64,000 nucleotides of DNA from Corynebacterium incognita (GTDB lineage: Bacteria > Actinomycetota > Actinomycetes > Mycobacteriales > Mycobacteriaceae). The stretch covers positions 1,488,001 to 1,552,000 of the forward strand of contig NZ_CP059404.1 of NCBI RefSeq assembly GCF_014217255.1, written 5' to 3'. The notes beneath the pieces were generated by a model, which was not told the DNA's origin, searched no databases, and saw only the letters and a list, made by a program, of their open reading frames with translations. How positions within the stretch are numbered: the stretch's first letter is position 1; every line of letters starts with the position of its first letter. Shown here one piece after another: positions 27,884 through 35,635 of the stretch. The position numbers were made by a program, and so were the translations under genes.

Positions 27884-28079
27884 CATCCGCCTCCACCGTG
27901 AACAGCGGGGGCTCTCACAACAAAAGCTTGCCGACGCCCTCGGCGTCTCCCGCCAGACCGTCATCAGCCTGGAAAAGGGGCGCTTCGACCCCTCCCTGCC
28001 ACTCGCGTTCCTGTTGGCCCGCGAGTTCGGCTGCGCCATCGAAGACCTCTTTGACCCGGAGCTGCCCGCGCCCCGCTAG
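27873..28079 (+). CDS. Cro/CI-type (XRE) transcriptional regulator, single domain
   Basis: This 68-residue protein is little more than a helix-turn-helix domain. IRLHREQRGLSQQKLADAL forms helices 1-2, GVSRQTVISLEKGRFDPSL the recognition region, and LAREFGCAIEDLFDPELP the C-terminal helix, in the style of YozG-like regulators. It starts at GTG 27873 inside the end of the membrane protein gene. Its likely operator is the set of GTCAAG/CTTGAC half-sites in the operon promoter at 27350-27402. I see no ligand domain, so activity may be governed by the partner membrane protein or by its own level. Confidence 0.85.
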   Translation: MKNSIRLHREQRGLSQQKLADALGVSRQTVISLEKGRFDPSLPLAFLLAREFGCAIEDLFDPELPAPR

Positions 28080-28112
28080 GCCCGGCATTACCCGTTGATC
28101 AAACTTTTGATT

Positions 28113-28118
28113 CATAAT
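28113..28118 (+). promoter_or_regulatory. -10 element CATAAT of hemE
   Basis: CATAAT ends 7 bases before ATG 28126, which starts MSRRSLHSA, the N-terminus expected for HemE. This spacing would give a leaderless mRNA starting at that ATG. GGAGGG also lies directly before the ATG but too close for normal use. The position supports 28126 as the ancestral start. Confidence 0.4.
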
Positions 28119-28169
28119 GGAGGGCATGTCACGACGCTCACTGCACTCTGCCCATCGTGGACGCGGCCT

Positions 28170-29165
28170 ATGGCACCATCCCGCCCACCCGTGTGGTTCA
28201 TGCGCCAGGCGGGTCGTTCCCTACCGGAGTACAAGCGGGTCCGCGAGGGCATCAGCATGCTGGACAGCTGCTTTGATCCCGATCTGCTCGCCGAGATCAC
28301 CATGCAGCCCGTGCGCCGCCACGACGTCGACGCCGCCATCTTGTTCTCCGACATCGTCGTGCCGCTCAAGGCCGCCGGCGTCAAGGTAGACATCGTCCCC
28401 GGCCGTGGCCCCGTGATGGAGCATGCCATCCGTACCGCCAGCGACGTCGACAAGCTTCCCGTGCTCGAGCGCGACATCACCGAGGTCACCCAGGGCATCG
28501 GGATCATCCTGGACGAGCTCACCGACGCCCAGGCGCTCATCGGCTTCGTGGGTGCGCCGTTCACCTTGGCCAGCTACCTCGTTGAGGGCGGCCCGTCCAA
28601 GAACCACGAGCGCACCAAGGCCCTCATGCACGCCGAGCCGGAGACCTGGCACAAGCTCATGCGTCGCCTGGTGCCCACCATCACCGCGTTCCTGCGCACC
28701 CAGGTCGACGCGGGCATCGACGCCATGCAGCTGTTCGATTCCTGGGCCGGCTACCTCAACGAGGCCGACTACCGCGAGTTCGTCCTGCCGTATTCCACCG
28801 AAATCCTGGAGACCGTGGCCGGGGAGATCCCGCGCATCCACTTCGGCGTCGGCACCGGCGAGCTGCTCGGCGCCATGTCCGAGGCCGGATCCGAGGTCAT
28901 GGGCGTGGATTACCGCGTACGCATGGACGCCGCCGCCACCCGCGTGCAGGCCCAGGTCCTGCAGGGCAACCTGGATCCGGCGCTGCTGTTTGCCGGCGAC
29001 GACGCCGTGCGTTCTGCCGTGCGCGCCATCCGCGCGCAGGTCGACGCCGCCCGCCAGGCCGGCGAAGTCACCTCCCACATCTGGAATCTGGGCCACGGCG
29101 TGCTGCCCACCACCGACGCTGAGGCCATTACCCGAGCCGTGGCCATCATCCACGAGGAAGGATAA
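28170..29165 (+). CDS. hemE: Uroporphyrinogen decarboxylase (5' end apparently frameshifted)
   Basis: This enzyme decarboxylates uroporphyrinogen III to coproporphyrinogen III. In this frame the protein runs from ATG 28170 (MAPSRPPVWFMRQAGRSLPE) for 331 residues, with the substrate-binding MRQAGRSLPEY and VGAPFTLASYLVEGG. The frame is open farther upstream, but only to TTG codons and with an unnatural sequence. The missing N-terminal 25-30 residues are present in the other two frames: MSRRSLHSA from ATG 28126, then PIVDAAYGTIP (28151-28183), then SRPPVWF in this frame. Read together they give a normal HemE N-terminus, so two same-direction frame changes (near 28150 and 28181) seem to have occurred, by mutation or sequencing error. 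As it stands, translation would need the internal ATG. Confidence 0.88.
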   Translation: MAPSRPPVWFMRQAGRSLPEYKRVREGISMLDSCFDPDLLAEITMQPVRRHDVDAAILFSDIVVPLKAAGVKVDIVPGRGPVMEHAIRTASDVDKLPVLERDITEVTQGIGIILDELTDAQALIGFVGAPFTLASYLVEGGPSKNHERTKALMHAEPETWHKLMRRLVPTITAFLRTQVDAGIDAMQLFDSWAGYLNEADYREFVLPYSTEILETVAGEIPRIHFGVGTGELLGAMSEAGSEVMGVDYRVRMDAAATRVQAQVLQGNLDPALLFAGDDAVRSAVRAIRAQVDAARQAGEVTSHIWNLGHGVLPTTDAEAITRAVAIIHEEG

Positions 29166-29169
29166 AACC

Positions 29170-30585
29170 ATGCGCATCGCTATCATCGGCGCGGGCCTGG
29201 CGGGGCTGACCGCCGCCTACGAGCTGCGCGACCACGACGTCGAGGTCTTCGAGGCCGCCGACCGCATCGGCGGCAAGCTACACACCGTGCCCTTTCAGCA
29301 TGGCCGCGTGGATGTGGGTGCGGAGGCCTTCCTCGCTCGCCATAGCGCGGCGCAGGAATTCTTCGCGGAGCTGGGCCTGTCCGAGCAGGTCGTGGCGCCC
29401 TCCGGCCTGCGCTCGCTCATCTACTCCCAGGGCGCCGCGCACCCCATTCCGGCCACCGGCGTCATGGGTATCCCGTCCTCTTCAGAGGCGCTCGCGGACC
29501 TGGTGTCCGCCGACACCCAGGCGCTTATCGACGCCGAGTCCACCGCCACGCCTATCGACTGGAAGGTGGGCCAGGACGTCTCTGTTGGCGAGCTGGTGTC
29601 GCAGCGCTACGGTCAGGAGGTCTCCGACCGCGTCGTGTCCGCGCTGCTCGGCGGCGTGTACTCCTGCGCGGCCGCAGACCTTGGCCTGCGCGCCACGGTG
29701 CCGCACCTGGCGGAGGCCCTCGACGACCTCGCCGAGGCGGGGGAGCCCGTCACGTTGTCGGCCGCGGTGCGCAATGTAGAACAGCACCGCGCGCAGCAGC
29801 GTGACGCGAACCCTTCCACCGCCAAGCCTGCGCCCGTGTTCGGCGCCTTCCGCGGCGGCTACGCCGAGCTCTACGAAACCCTCGCGGAGAAATCCGGCGC
29901 CGCCATCCATATCGACTCGTTCATCTCCGGTATCGCGCGCACCGAGCAGGGCTTCACGCTCGCTGGCAGCGGCGATAAGGGCGAGGCCCCCTTCGATCGC
30001 GTGCTGCTGGCCACCCCGGCGCCCACCACGGCGCGACTGCTGCCCCAGGTCGCCCCGGAGGCCGCGGCCGCGCTCAAGCAGGTCAAACTGGCCAGCTCCG
30101 CGGTGGTGGCGCTGCGCTTTGACAACGACCAAGACTCCCACGGCAACACGATTCCGGACAACTCCGGCGTGCTCGTCGCCCTGGACGAGCCCGGCCTAAA
30201 AACCAAGGCGTTTACCTTCGCCTCCCGCAAGTGGCCCCATCTCGCGGAGCAGGGGCTCATCGTGCGCGCTAGCTTCGGCCGCTTCGGCGACGACGCCATC
30301 GTGCGCGCCGAGGAGGACGATCTCGTGGACTACGCCCTCGATGATCTCCAGACCATCACGGGCTTCGATGGCCGTGACGCGGGCGTCGCTGAGATTTACA
30401 CCCAGCGCTGGTTCGGTGGCATCCCGCGCTTCGATGCCACCCACTTAGACACCGTGGCTACCGTCCGCACCCTGCTTGCCGACGCCCCCGGCATCGACGT
30501 CACCGGCGCCTGGGCCGGCGGCGTGGGGGTGCCCGCCGTCATCGCGGACGCCCGCGCGGCGGCGCAGCGCCTCGCTGAGAGTTAG
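29170..30585 (+). CDS. hemY: Protoporphyrinogen/coproporphyrinogen III oxidase (HemY type)
   Basis: This is a 471-residue FAD enzyme with the ADP-binding fold MRIAIIGAGLAGLTAAYEL, the following GG-doublet (RIGGKLHTV), DVGAEAFLARH, and a C-terminal flavin motif (VTGAWAGGVGVPAVIADAR). In actinobacteria this family generally oxidises coproporphyrinogen III in the coproporphyrin-dependent heme route (also called CgoX). The partners hemH and hemQ are not in this window. The ATG lies 4 bases after the hemE stop, so the two are co-translated. Its stop codon overlaps that of the convergent ppk2 gene. Many Ala/Asp replacements are typical of this high-GC lineage; nothing looks broken. Confidence 0.93.
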   Translation: MRIAIIGAGLAGLTAAYELRDHDVEVFEAADRIGGKLHTVPFQHGRVDVGAEAFLARHSAAQEFFAELGLSEQVVAPSGLRSLIYSQGAAHPIPATGVMGIPSSSEALADLVSADTQALIDAESTATPIDWKVGQDVSVGELVSQRYGQEVSDRVVSALLGGVYSCAAADLGLRATVPHLAEALDDLAEAGEPVTLSAAVRNVEQHRAQQRDANPSTAKPAPVFGAFRGGYAELYETLAEKSGAAIHIDSFISGIARTEQGFTLAGSGDKGEAPFDRVLLATPAPTTARLLPQVAPEAAAALKQVKLASSAVVALRFDNDQDSHGNTIPDNSGVLVALDEPGLKTKAFTFASRKWPHLAEQGLIVRASFGRFGDDAIVRAEEDDLVDYALDDLQTITGFDGRDAGVAEIYTQRWFGGIPRFDATHLDTVATVRTLLADAPGIDVTGAWAGGVGVPAVIADARAAAQRLAES

Positions 30586-31418
30586 TCCTGCTTCTCCAGC
30601 TTCGCCGCCCGATCTGGCACGTAGTTGAACAGATCGCGGGGCGGGCGGGTGTAGCCGTTGCCCTCGGGGCGCTTCGGGATCTCCGGCACGTCCTGGGTAA
30701 TGTGCTCGTAGGGGATGGTCTCCAACAGGTGGCTGATCACGTTGATGCGCGAGCGCTTCTTGTCCTCGGATTCCACCGTGTACCACGGGGATTCGGGGAT
30801 GTCGGTGTGCACGAACATGGCGTCCTTGGCGCGTGAGTAGTCCTCCCAGCGGTGGATGGACTCCATGTCCATCGGGGAGAGCTTCCAGCGGCGCAGGGGA
30901 TCGTTGCGGCGGGACTTGAAGCGCTTGAGCTGCTCCTCGTCCGAGACGGAGAACCAGTACTTGCGCAACATGATGCCGTCGTCGATAAGCAAGCGCTCGA
31001 AGATCGGCGCCTGCTTTAAGAAGCGGCGGTATTCCTCGGAGGTGCAAAAGCCCATGACGCGCTCGACGCCGGCGCGGTTGTACCAGGAGCGGTCAAAGAT
31101 GACGATCTCTCCCGCGGTGGGGAGCTTTTCCACGTAGCGCTGGAAGTACCACTGACCCTGCTCGCGTTCGGTGGGGGCGGGGAGCGCCTCGATGCGGCAG
31201 GTACGCGGGTTGAGGTACTGGGTGATGCGCTTGATGGCGGAACCCTTCCCGGCGGCGTCGCGGCCTTCCATGATGATGACCACGCGGGCGCCGGTTTCCA
31301 CCACCCACTGCTGCATCTCGACGAGCTCGGCCTGCAGGCGCTTGAGCTCGTCCTCGTAGGCCTCGCGGTCTAGCTTCTTGGGTTTCTTGGAGTGCTTCTT
31401 CTCGCTCGACTTCGACAT
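30582..31418 (-). CDS. ppk2: Polyphosphate kinase 2 family protein
   Basis: This 278-residue P-loop kinase transfers phosphate between polyphosphate and nucleotides. Walker A reads IIMEGRDAAGKGSAIKRI (about residues 49-66), Walker B is IVIFDRSWYNRAGVERVMGF (about 105-124), and the lid region includes KRFKSRRNDPLRRWKLSPMD. A Lys-rich N-terminal tail (KKHSKKPKKLDRE) precedes the fold. One-domain PPK2s of this length use GDP or ADP; the class cannot be fixed here. TAAGCT lies 6 bases upstream of the ATG, so the mRNA may be leaderless. Together with ppx (15.8 kb) and the neighbouring secreted phosphatases it suggests polyphosphate storage and mobilisation. Confidence 0.92.
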   Translation of the reverse strand: MSKSSEKKHSKKPKKLDREAYEDELKRLQAELVEMQQWVVETGARVVIIMEGRDAAGKGSAIKRITQYLNPRTCRIEALPAPTEREQGQWYFQRYVEKLPTAGEIVIFDRSWYNRAGVERVMGFCTSEEYRRFLKQAPIFERLLIDDGIMLRKYWFSVSDEEQLKRFKSRRNDPLRRWKLSPMDMESIHRWEDYSRAKDAMFVHTDIPESPWYTVESEDKKRSRINVISHLLETIPYEHITQDVPEIPKRPEGNGYTRPPRDLFNYVPDRAAKLEKQD

Positions 31419-31478
31419 GGATCCAGCTTAACCCGCCGCGCACGCCAGGTGGTAATAACCACCGTGTGGATTCGGGGG

Positions 31479-32777
31479 TTACTTCTCCAGCGTCACCTTA
31501 TCCACCACGTACGGCGTGTTCACGTTGTAGGTGGTCAACGTCAGCTCGGTGGGGCTCACCGACACCGCCGTGTAGTCCGGGGTGTAGTCCTGATTCCAAT
31601 ACGCGGTCCACGGCTGCTCCAGGTCTTGGTCGATGAGCTCGCGGCGCGCGTCCGGGTGCTTGGTGCCGAAGCGATCGTGGAAGTCGTAGAACTTGCCTGC
31701 GCCCGCCGTCGTGGCCGTCATGTACAAAACCTCGCCGTCCTGCGGGCGCAGGCGATCGCCGCGCTCCGCGCGCTTGTCCGGCACCACCGGCTCCGTCCCG
31801 CGCATGAGGTGCGAGCGGCTGTAGATGTGGTCGTGGCCCGAGAGCACCACGTCCACCCCGGCCTCGGAGAGCACCGGGGTCAGCTCGCGGCGCAGCGCCT
31901 CGACGTCCGCGTCCGCCGTATGCGATCCCTGCGCGAAGGGGCCGTGGTGGTAGGTGGCCACGATCCAGTCCTTGTCCGCGCCGTGCTTGGCGGCCGTCGC
32001 GCGGATGAACTCCTTGTGGTTCGCGATGTCCGCGGGGTCAGACTCGTTGGAGTTCAGCGAAATAAACAGCACGTTGTTGCGCTCGTAGAAGTAGTTGCCC
32101 GTGCCGCGCTGCTCGTTGGGCAGGGAGAAGTGCTCGCTAAAGTGCTTCATGCCGGACACATAGGTCTCATGGTTGCCCGGGATGGCCGCGGTGGGAAGGG
32201 TGCGCAGCTGCGGGGCGGAGAAGAACTGGTCGTACTGCGGCTGGATGGCGCCCCATCCGTCTACCTGGTCGCCGAGACTGAGCAGCATCTCCGCCTCGGG
32301 GCGCGCAGCGGTGGCGGCGGCCACGGCGTTGCGCCAGTTCTTCCCCTGCGTGGCGTTGTCTAGGTTCACGCCGATTTGGGCGTCGGCCAGCGCCAGGAAG
32401 TCCCAGGTGTCGTCGCCGTCGCCGGTGGTGAAGGTCTGTTCCTGCGACCAGCCCCCGGCCTCGGATCCCACGCGGTAGGTATAGCTAGTCGACGCCTCCA
32501 GTTCCCCCACGTTCGCCTCCTTGGAGACGTAGAGCAGGGCGCCGTTGTCCTGCTCGCGGGCCTCGATGCGGCGGCGGGACTCGGGGTTGGTGGTCTCCCA
32601 GATCTCCACGGCCTCCGCCCCGCGGTGGTGGGTGCGCCAGGAGAAGGTGGCGTCGCTCGCGGTGGCGCCCACGCCGAGTACAAGACGGTAGATGGGGGAG
32701 TCGGCGGCCGTGGCCGCGGCGGGGGTGAGGGCGAGCGCGGTGGTCAGTGCGGCGGTGAGCGCGACCTTCTTGAGCAT
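31479..32777 (-). CDS. Secreted purple-acid-type metallophosphatase
   Basis: This 432-residue exported protein starts with a signal peptide (MLKKVALTAALTTALALTPA, cleavage after ATAA or similar). A fibronectin-like N-terminal domain follows (about 28-125, ending in TYRVGSEAGGWSQEQTF). The calcineurin-like phosphoesterase domain shows its metal ligands in order: DAQIG, LSLGDQVDGWG, AIPGNHE, VATYHHGPF and GHDHIYSRS. Start 32777 has AAGGA upstream and yields the signal peptide. It is divergent from phoD, which shares the 196-bp promoter region, so both may be induced by phosphate starvation. The substrate is presumably an organic phosphomonoester outside the cell. The C-terminus has no anchor or sorting signal. 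Confidence 0.88.
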   Translation of the reverse strand: MLKKVALTAALTTALALTPAAATAADSPIYRLVLGVGATASDATFSWRTHHRGAEAVEIWETTNPESRRRIEAREQDNGALLYVSKEANVGELEASTSYTYRVGSEAGGWSQEQTFTTGDGDDTWDFLALADAQIGVNLDNATQGKNWRNAVAAATAARPEAEMLLSLGDQVDGWGAIQPQYDQFFSAPQLRTLPTAAIPGNHETYVSGMKHFSEHFSLPNEQRGTGNYFYERNNVLFISLNSNESDPADIANHKEFIRATAAKHGADKDWIVATYHHGPFAQGSHTADADVEALRRELTPVLSEAGVDVVLSGHDHIYSRSHLMRGTEPVVPDKRAERGDRLRPQDGEVLYMTATTAGAGKFYDFHDRFGTKHPDARRELIDQDLEQPWTAYWNQDYTPDYTAVSVSPTELTLTTYNVNTPYVVDKVTLEK

Positions 32778-32973
32778 TGTGGAGTTGTCCTTAACTGATT
32801 TAAATTTTGCCTGAAGTACCCGGCCATGAAACCACCCGCGGGTAACGCCTGTGTGCACGCGCGGTTAAAAAAGAGAGAACCACCTGAAGTAGTTGTTTCG
32901 AGAAAGTAAAACCTTGGTGAACCCCCGCGCCCTTCGATTGCGCACGTGCCCGCCCGAGCAGACCATCGAAGCT

Positions 32974-34632
32974 ATGTCTCACGAACTTTCCCGACGCAGC
33001 CTGCTCCGCGGCCTCGCCGCCACCACCGCCACGGCCGCCACCACCGCGGTGGCCCTTCCTGCCGCAGCCACTGGGGCACAGAGCCAACCCGCCGGCGACT
33101 TGCCCTTCCTGCACGGCGTGGCCTCCGGCGACCCGTTGCCCACCTCCGTCATCCTGTGGACCCGCGTCACCCCGGATCGCGACGCGCTGCCCGGATCCAC
33201 CCTGGGCGCCGCCACCGCGGTGCGCTGGGAGTTGGCCGCCGACCGCGCCTTCACCGCCGTCGCCGCCAGCGGCGAGGCCACCACCAGCGCCGAGTCAGAC
33301 CACACCCTCCATATCGACGCCGGCGGCCTCCGGCCCGGCACCGAGTACTACTACCGCTTCACCGTCACCGATGGCCCGCATGCGGGTGCAGTCTCGCCTG
33401 TGGGGCGCACCAAGACGGCGCCGGCCAAGGACGCGGACGTCGACAAGCTCAATTTTGCCCTCGCCTCCTGCGCGAATTGGGAGGCCGGCTATTTCTCCGC
33501 CTACCGGCACATGGCCGATCACGGCGCCGACCTGGACTTCGTCGCCTTCCTCGGTGACTACATCTACGAATACGGCACCGGCGAGTACGCCGGCAAGCAC
33601 GGCGTGGTGCGAGCCTGCCACCCGGAGCGCGAGATCCTGACCCTCGAGGACTACCGCATCCGCTACGGCCAGTACCGCACCGACCAGAACCTGCAGGACG
33701 CACACGCTGCCGCGCCCTGGATCGTCATGTGGGACGACCACGAGACCGCCAACAACTCCTGGCGCGGCGGCGCGGAGAACCACGGCTCCGGCGAGGGCCC
33801 CTGGGACGCCCGCCGCGCGGCGGCCATGCAGGCTTACTTCGAGTGGCAGCCCATGCGGCGCACCACCGCCTCGGAGCAGGGGCGGCTCTATCGCACCTTC
33901 ACCTTCGGCAACCTCGCTGAGTTGACCATGATGGACCTGCGCACCTACCGCGACGCTGAGACCTCGACCGCCAACTTCGGCGACCCTGACCGCACCATGC
34001 TGGGCGCGGAGCAGTTCAACTGGGTGGGCGCCACGGTGGGCCGGTCGACGGCCAGGTGGAACCTGCTGGGCAACTCGGTCATGGTCTCGCCGTTCAAGCT
34101 GCTCACCTTGCCGGATACCCCGGACAACCGCGACGCCAACGAGGCCCTGGCCTTCCTCAAGCAACAGGCGTCCGGGGTGGCGTTGAACTCCGACCAGTGG
34201 GACGGCTACGACGCCGAGCGCGACCGCCTGCTCAAGCTGCTTGCCGACCACGGATCCAACGTCCTGTTCCTCACCGGCGACATCCACTCGGAGTGGGCCA
34301 ATTCCCTCTACCATGGCCGCAAAGAGATCGGCCTCGAGCTGGTCTGCACGTCGGTGACCTCGCCCAACGTCGACGACCTGCTCACCCAAAGGACCGGCAT
34401 CGAGCACACGCCCAACAACGGCACCTCGCGGCTCGTGGAGCGCCTGCTTCGCGACGCCAACCCCTGGGTCAAGCACCTCGACTTCGATGCGCACGGCTAC
34501 ACCCGCGCCACCCTGCGCCGCGACGAGGTGCGTGCCGACTTCGTCCGCGTGGCCAACGTCGAGCACAAGGAGTCCGTGACCCAGGTCGCAGTGACGAAGA
34601 CCTGGCGCGCGGGCGAGGGTTTCGTCGGCTAG
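32974..34632 (+). CDS. phoD: PhoD-type alkaline phosphatase/phosphodiesterase, Tat-exported
   Basis: This 552-residue PhoD-family enzyme has a twin-arginine signal (LSRRSLLRGLAATTATAATT) near the N-terminus. A PhoD N-terminal beta domain follows (FLHGVASGDPLPTSVILWTRV, GTEYYYRF). The catalytic region includes FALASCANWEAGYFSAYRH, FVAFLGDYIYEYG, IVMWDDHETANNSW and LFLTGDIHSEWA. It releases phosphate from phosphomono- or diesters outside the cell, with Fe/Ca expected at the active site. The ATG at 32974 places the RR motif at residues 8-9. No convincing ribosome-binding site is visible. CCTGAAGTA occurs twice in the intergenic region (32810 and 32883), possibly regulator contacts. Confidence 0.92.
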   Translation: MSHELSRRSLLRGLAATTATAATTAVALPAAATGAQSQPAGDLPFLHGVASGDPLPTSVILWTRVTPDRDALPGSTLGAATAVRWELAADRAFTAVAASGEATTSAESDHTLHIDAGGLRPGTEYYYRFTVTDGPHAGAVSPVGRTKTAPAKDADVDKLNFALASCANWEAGYFSAYRHMADHGADLDFVAFLGDYIYEYGTGEYAGKHGVVRACHPEREILTLEDYRIRYGQYRTDQNLQDAHAAAPWIVMWDDHETANNSWRGGAENHGSGEGPWDARRAAAMQAYFEWQPMRRTTASEQGRLYRTFTFGNLAELTMMDLRTYRDAETSTANFGDPDRTMLGAEQFNWVGATVGRSTARWNLLGNSVMVSPFKLLTLPDTPDNRDANEALAFLKQQASGVALNSDQWDGYDAERDRLLKLLADHGSNVLFLTGDIHSEWANSLYHGRKEIGLELVCTSVTSPNVDDLLTQRTGIEHTPNNGTSRLVERLLRDANPWVKHLDFDAHGYTRATLRRDEVRADFVRVANVEHKESVTQVAVTKTWRAGEGFVG

Positions 34633-34654
34633 CTGCGCTCCACCGCGTGCATAG

Positions 34655-35497
34655 TCAGTCCTCGCGGTACACGAAGATGGAGGAGAAGTCCTCGTTGCCG
34701 TGGCCGAGGTCTTGCTGCTTCTCAAATTCGCCGATGGCTGCCGCCACCGCTGGCAGCGCCTCCGCCCCGCCCGCGGTGGAGTCCACCATGAGCTTGGAGT
34801 CCTTGCACAGGGCGTCCACGGTGAAGTCGCCCGGCGCCGTCGGTCGCTCGCCGCGGATGAACGGCTCCTTCATGTTCTTCATGAAGGCCAGGCCCGTGAT
34901 GGAGAGCATGTCCAAGACCTCTCCCTCGCTCAGGTCGTTCGAGGTGCCCAGGCGCAGGGCCTCCAGTACACCTTCGGCGGTCACCGCCAGGGCGAGGTTG
35001 GCCAGCAGTTTGCCCGTGGCGGCCTTCGGGGCCGAATCCACCCCGATGAGTTTTTCGGCGCCCGCCCACGGCCGCACTAGGTCCAGCACGGTCTCGCGAC
35101 GCGACGCGTCCGGGGTGCCCACGTACACGCCTAGCTCGCCCGCGCGCGCCGGGCCCAACGACCCGACGACCGGGGCGTGCACGTAGCCTGGCACCGCCGC
35201 AAACTCCGCGGCCGCCGCCGGCGACACGGTCGTGGTGTCCACCCACGTCATGCCCTCCGGGATGAGCTCCGGCTCCATGATCACCTCGCGTACGTCATCT
35301 GGGCCGAACAGGCTCGTGAACACGATATCCCCGGCCGCCACGGCCGCTGCGGGGCTGTCGGCCCATGCCGCGCCCTCGTCCAACAGGGGCTGCGCCTTTG
35401 CTGCCGTGCGGTTCCATACTGTGACCTCGTGGTCGCGAAGCAGGTGTCGCGCCAGTTCGGTTCCCATGCGTCCGGTTCCCAAGAATGCGATTTTCAT
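34655..35497 (-). CDS. NAD(P)-dependent beta-hydroxyacid dehydrogenase (HIBADH family)
   Basis: This 280-residue oxidoreductase has the N-terminal Rossmann motif MKIAFLGTGRMGTELARHLL, a substrate segment VDTTTVSPAAAAEFA, and the catalytic lysine in APKAATGKLLANLAL. The C-terminal all-helical domain (about 165-280) is typical for 3-hydroxyisobutyrate dehydrogenase and its GLYR/tartronate-semialdehyde reductase relatives. The start at 35497 directly gives the Rossmann motif; upstream codons have no family similarity. It converges on phoD with a 22-bp gap. The exact substrate is unknown; no valine-degradation genes are nearby. Confidence 0.87.
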   Translation of the reverse strand: MKIAFLGTGRMGTELARHLLRDHEVTVWNRTAAKAQPLLDEGAAWADSPAAAVAAGDIVFTSLFGPDDVREVIMEPELIPEGMTWVDTTTVSPAAAAEFAAVPGYVHAPVVGSLGPARAGELGVYVGTPDASRRETVLDLVRPWAGAEKLIGVDSAPKAATGKLLANLALAVTAEGVLEALRLGTSNDLSEGEVLDMLSITGLAFMKNMKEPFIRGERPTAPGDFTVDALCKDSKLMVDSTAGGAEALPAVAAAIGEFEKQQDLGHGNEDFSSIFVYRED

Positions 35498-35635
35498 ATC
35501 TCTAGCGTGCCACGAATCCGGTGCTAAGACCATGCCCACATTTTCACCCAGGCACCCCAATGCCGCCTGCGGGCGCGCCACAACCCGCGGGCGGCACCGC
35601 GCATTCCCGCACATCAATCCCCACCATCACTAGCC

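Noticed and set aside
28423..29169. Long upstream extension of the hemY frame through hemE
   Set aside because: The extension is Pro/Arg/Ser/Ala-rich noise; the FAD motif starts exactly at ATG 29170.
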